The translations under genes were made by a program, and so were the position numbers. Shown in pieces: positions 5,628-6,659 of a stretch of 6,659 nucleotides of DNA. This DNA is from Anaerolineales bacterium (GTDB lineage Bacteria > Chloroflexota > Anaerolineae > Anaerolineales > DRMV01), in NCBI GenBank assembly GCA_015484985.1, contig WFUL01000102.1, positions 1 to 6,659 on the forward strand, read 5' to 3'. Below the pieces are notes generated by a model. That model saw only the letters and a program-made list of their open reading frames with translations, did not search any database and was not told the origin of the DNA. Numbering within the stretch: the stretch's first letter is position 1; each line of letters begins with the position of its first letter.

Positions 5628-6659
5628 ATGCGCTATCCCAAACTGCCCTCGCGACAGGAGAACTTCGCGGAATGGTACAACCAGCTGGTCTTGCGGGCGG
5701 AACTCGCGGACTATGCACCGGTGCGCGGTTGCATGGTGGTGCGTCCCTACGGATGGGCCCTGTGGGAGAACATCCAGCGCGCCCTGGACCGGCGCTTCAA
5801 AGCCACGGGACATCAGAACGCGGCTTTCCCTCTCCTGATTCCCCTGTCTTTCTTCGAGAAGGAAAAACAGCACGTGGAAGGCTTTGCACCCGAGCTGGCC
5901 ATTGTGACCCATGGTGGCGGCAAGAAGCTGGAAGAGCCCCTGGCCGTGCGCCCGACTTCGGAGACCATCATCGGACACATGTGGTCCAAGTGGATTCGCT
6001 CCTATCGGGATTTGCCCCAACTGCTCAATCAATGGGCCAATGTGGTGCGATGGGAGTTGCGTACGAAGCTCTTTCTGCGCACTCTGGAATTTTACTGGCA
6101 GGAGGGTCACACCGCGCACGCCACGCGAGAAGAGGCAGAAGAGGAAACCATGCGCATGCTTCGGGTGTATGAGGATTTCGCGGTCAACGAGGCCGCGGTT
6201 CCCGTCATTCCGGGCCGCAAATCCGAGAGCGAGAAATTCGCGGGTGCGGTGACCACTTATACCATTGAGGCCATGATGGGGGACAAACGGGCTCTCCAGG
6301 CCGGCACGTCCCACTTCCTGGGACAGAACTTCGCCAAGGCCTTTGACATCAAGTACCTGGACCGAAACAACCAGTTGCAGTATGTGTGGACCACCTCATG
6401 GGGCCTGTCCACGCGCTTCATCGGGGCCATCATCATGGTCCATGGTGACGACCAGGGCCTGGTGCTGCCGCCGCGTTTGGCCCCCATCCACGCGGTCATC
6501 GTGCCCATCTGGAAGAGCGATGACGACGAGGCCCGCATTCTGGATGCCGCGCGCCAGCTGCATCAGCGCCTGAGGGAGGAAGTTCGATACCGGGAGGAAC
6601 CTCTGCGGGTCCACCTGGATGACCGGGACCACCTCACCCCGGGCTTCAAGTTCAACGAC
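5628..6659 (+). CDS. proS: Prolyl-tRNA synthetase, archaeal/eukaryal-type (type 3), partial (C-terminus beyond right edge)
   Basis: The first 344 residues are present; family members are around 480 residues. The enzyme activates L-proline with ATP and charges tRNA-Pro in the cytoplasm. Seen: VRGCMVVRPYGWALWENIQ from 32; the proline-binding TSE at 110-112 in LAVRPTSETII; class II motif 2 spanning VVRWELRTKLFLRTLEF (139-155) and WQEGHTAHAT after it; EKFAGAVTTYTIEAMM (202-217); QAGTSHFLGQNF (224-235); motif 3 WGLSTRFIGA (258-267) with R263; then the start of the anticodon-binding domain near LPPRLAPIHAVIVPI (280-294). The absence of the editing insertion between motifs 2 and 3, and the motif wording, identify type 3 rather than the long E. 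coli type. The C-terminal domain, zinc-binding in many members, is outside the window. GGAGG at 5616-5620, 7 nt before the ATG, supports the start. It follows the antiporter-like gene by 46 nt. Confidence 0.97.
   Translation, partial: MRYPKLPSRQENFAEWYNQLVLRAELADYAPVRGCMVVRPYGWALWENIQRALDRRFKATGHQNAAFPLLIPLSFFEKEKQHVEGFAPELAIVTHGGGKKLEEPLAVRPTSETIIGHMWSKWIRSYRDLPQLLNQWANVVRWELRTKLFLRTLEFYWQEGHTAHATREEAEEETMRMLRVYEDFAVNEAAVPVIPGRKSESEKFAGAVTTYTIEAMMGDKRALQAGTSHFLGQNFAKAFDIKYLDRNNQLQYVWTTSWGLSTRFIGAIIMVHGDDQGLVLPPRLAPIHAVIVPIWKSDDDEARILDAARQLHQRLREEVRYREEPLRVHLDDRDHLTPGFKFND

Overview
The window is a gene-dense, GC-rich bacterial chromosomal segment with no sign of phage, insertion sequence, CRISPR or RNA genes. 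It holds seven genes, two of them cut by the window ends. The gene style, an archaeal/eukaryal-type (type 3) prolyl-tRNA synthetase, and the mix of LivG, THEP1 NTPase and a fused ECF ATPase fit a thermophilic or moderately thermophilic Chloroflexota (Anaerolineae-like) bacterium. That taxonomic guess rests on recalled family resemblance and is low confidence.

Region 1 (1-729). On the minus strand, the first 166 residues of a LivG-type ATPase of a branched-chain amino acid ABC importer run off the left edge. A 230-bp divergent intergenic region follows. It carries a TATAAT -10 box facing livG, a pair of related AAGGTT...CCCG motifs, a weaker candidate rightward promoter, and a perfect 20-bp palindrome directly before the ribosome binding site of the rightward operon.

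Region 2 (730-3535). A tightly packed rightward operon encodes a THEP1-family nucleoside-triphosphatase, a double-domain ECF (CbiO/YkoD-like) transporter ATPase and an FkbM-family methyltransferase. Both junctions are 4-nt ATGA stop/start overlaps, so translational coupling is likely. No EcfT or substrate-binding S component is present, so the ATPase must find its membrane partners elsewhere.

Region 3 (3561-5581). Two membrane proteins, also joined by ATGA, form a small antiporter-like module: a seven-helix protein with a NuoK/HyfE-like C-terminal half and a NuoN/MrpD/HyfB-like protein of about 14 helices. No hydrophilic dehydrogenase or hydrogenase subunit accompanies them here, and by-eye alignment suggests several canonical proton-path residues are changed. 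A TATAAT overlapping the fkbM stop codon may give this pair its own promoter.

Region 4 (5582-6659). proS (type 3 prolyl-tRNA synthetase) begins 46 nt after the antiporter-like gene and runs off the right edge after 344 residues. Its short leader contains a TAAAAT box and two mutually exclusive small inverted repeats, one of which overlaps the Shine-Dalgarno sequence.

The best candidates for something new are the orphan, residue-altered antiporter-like pair and the coupled NTPase-ECF ATPase-methyltransferase operon behind a perfect palindromic operator.
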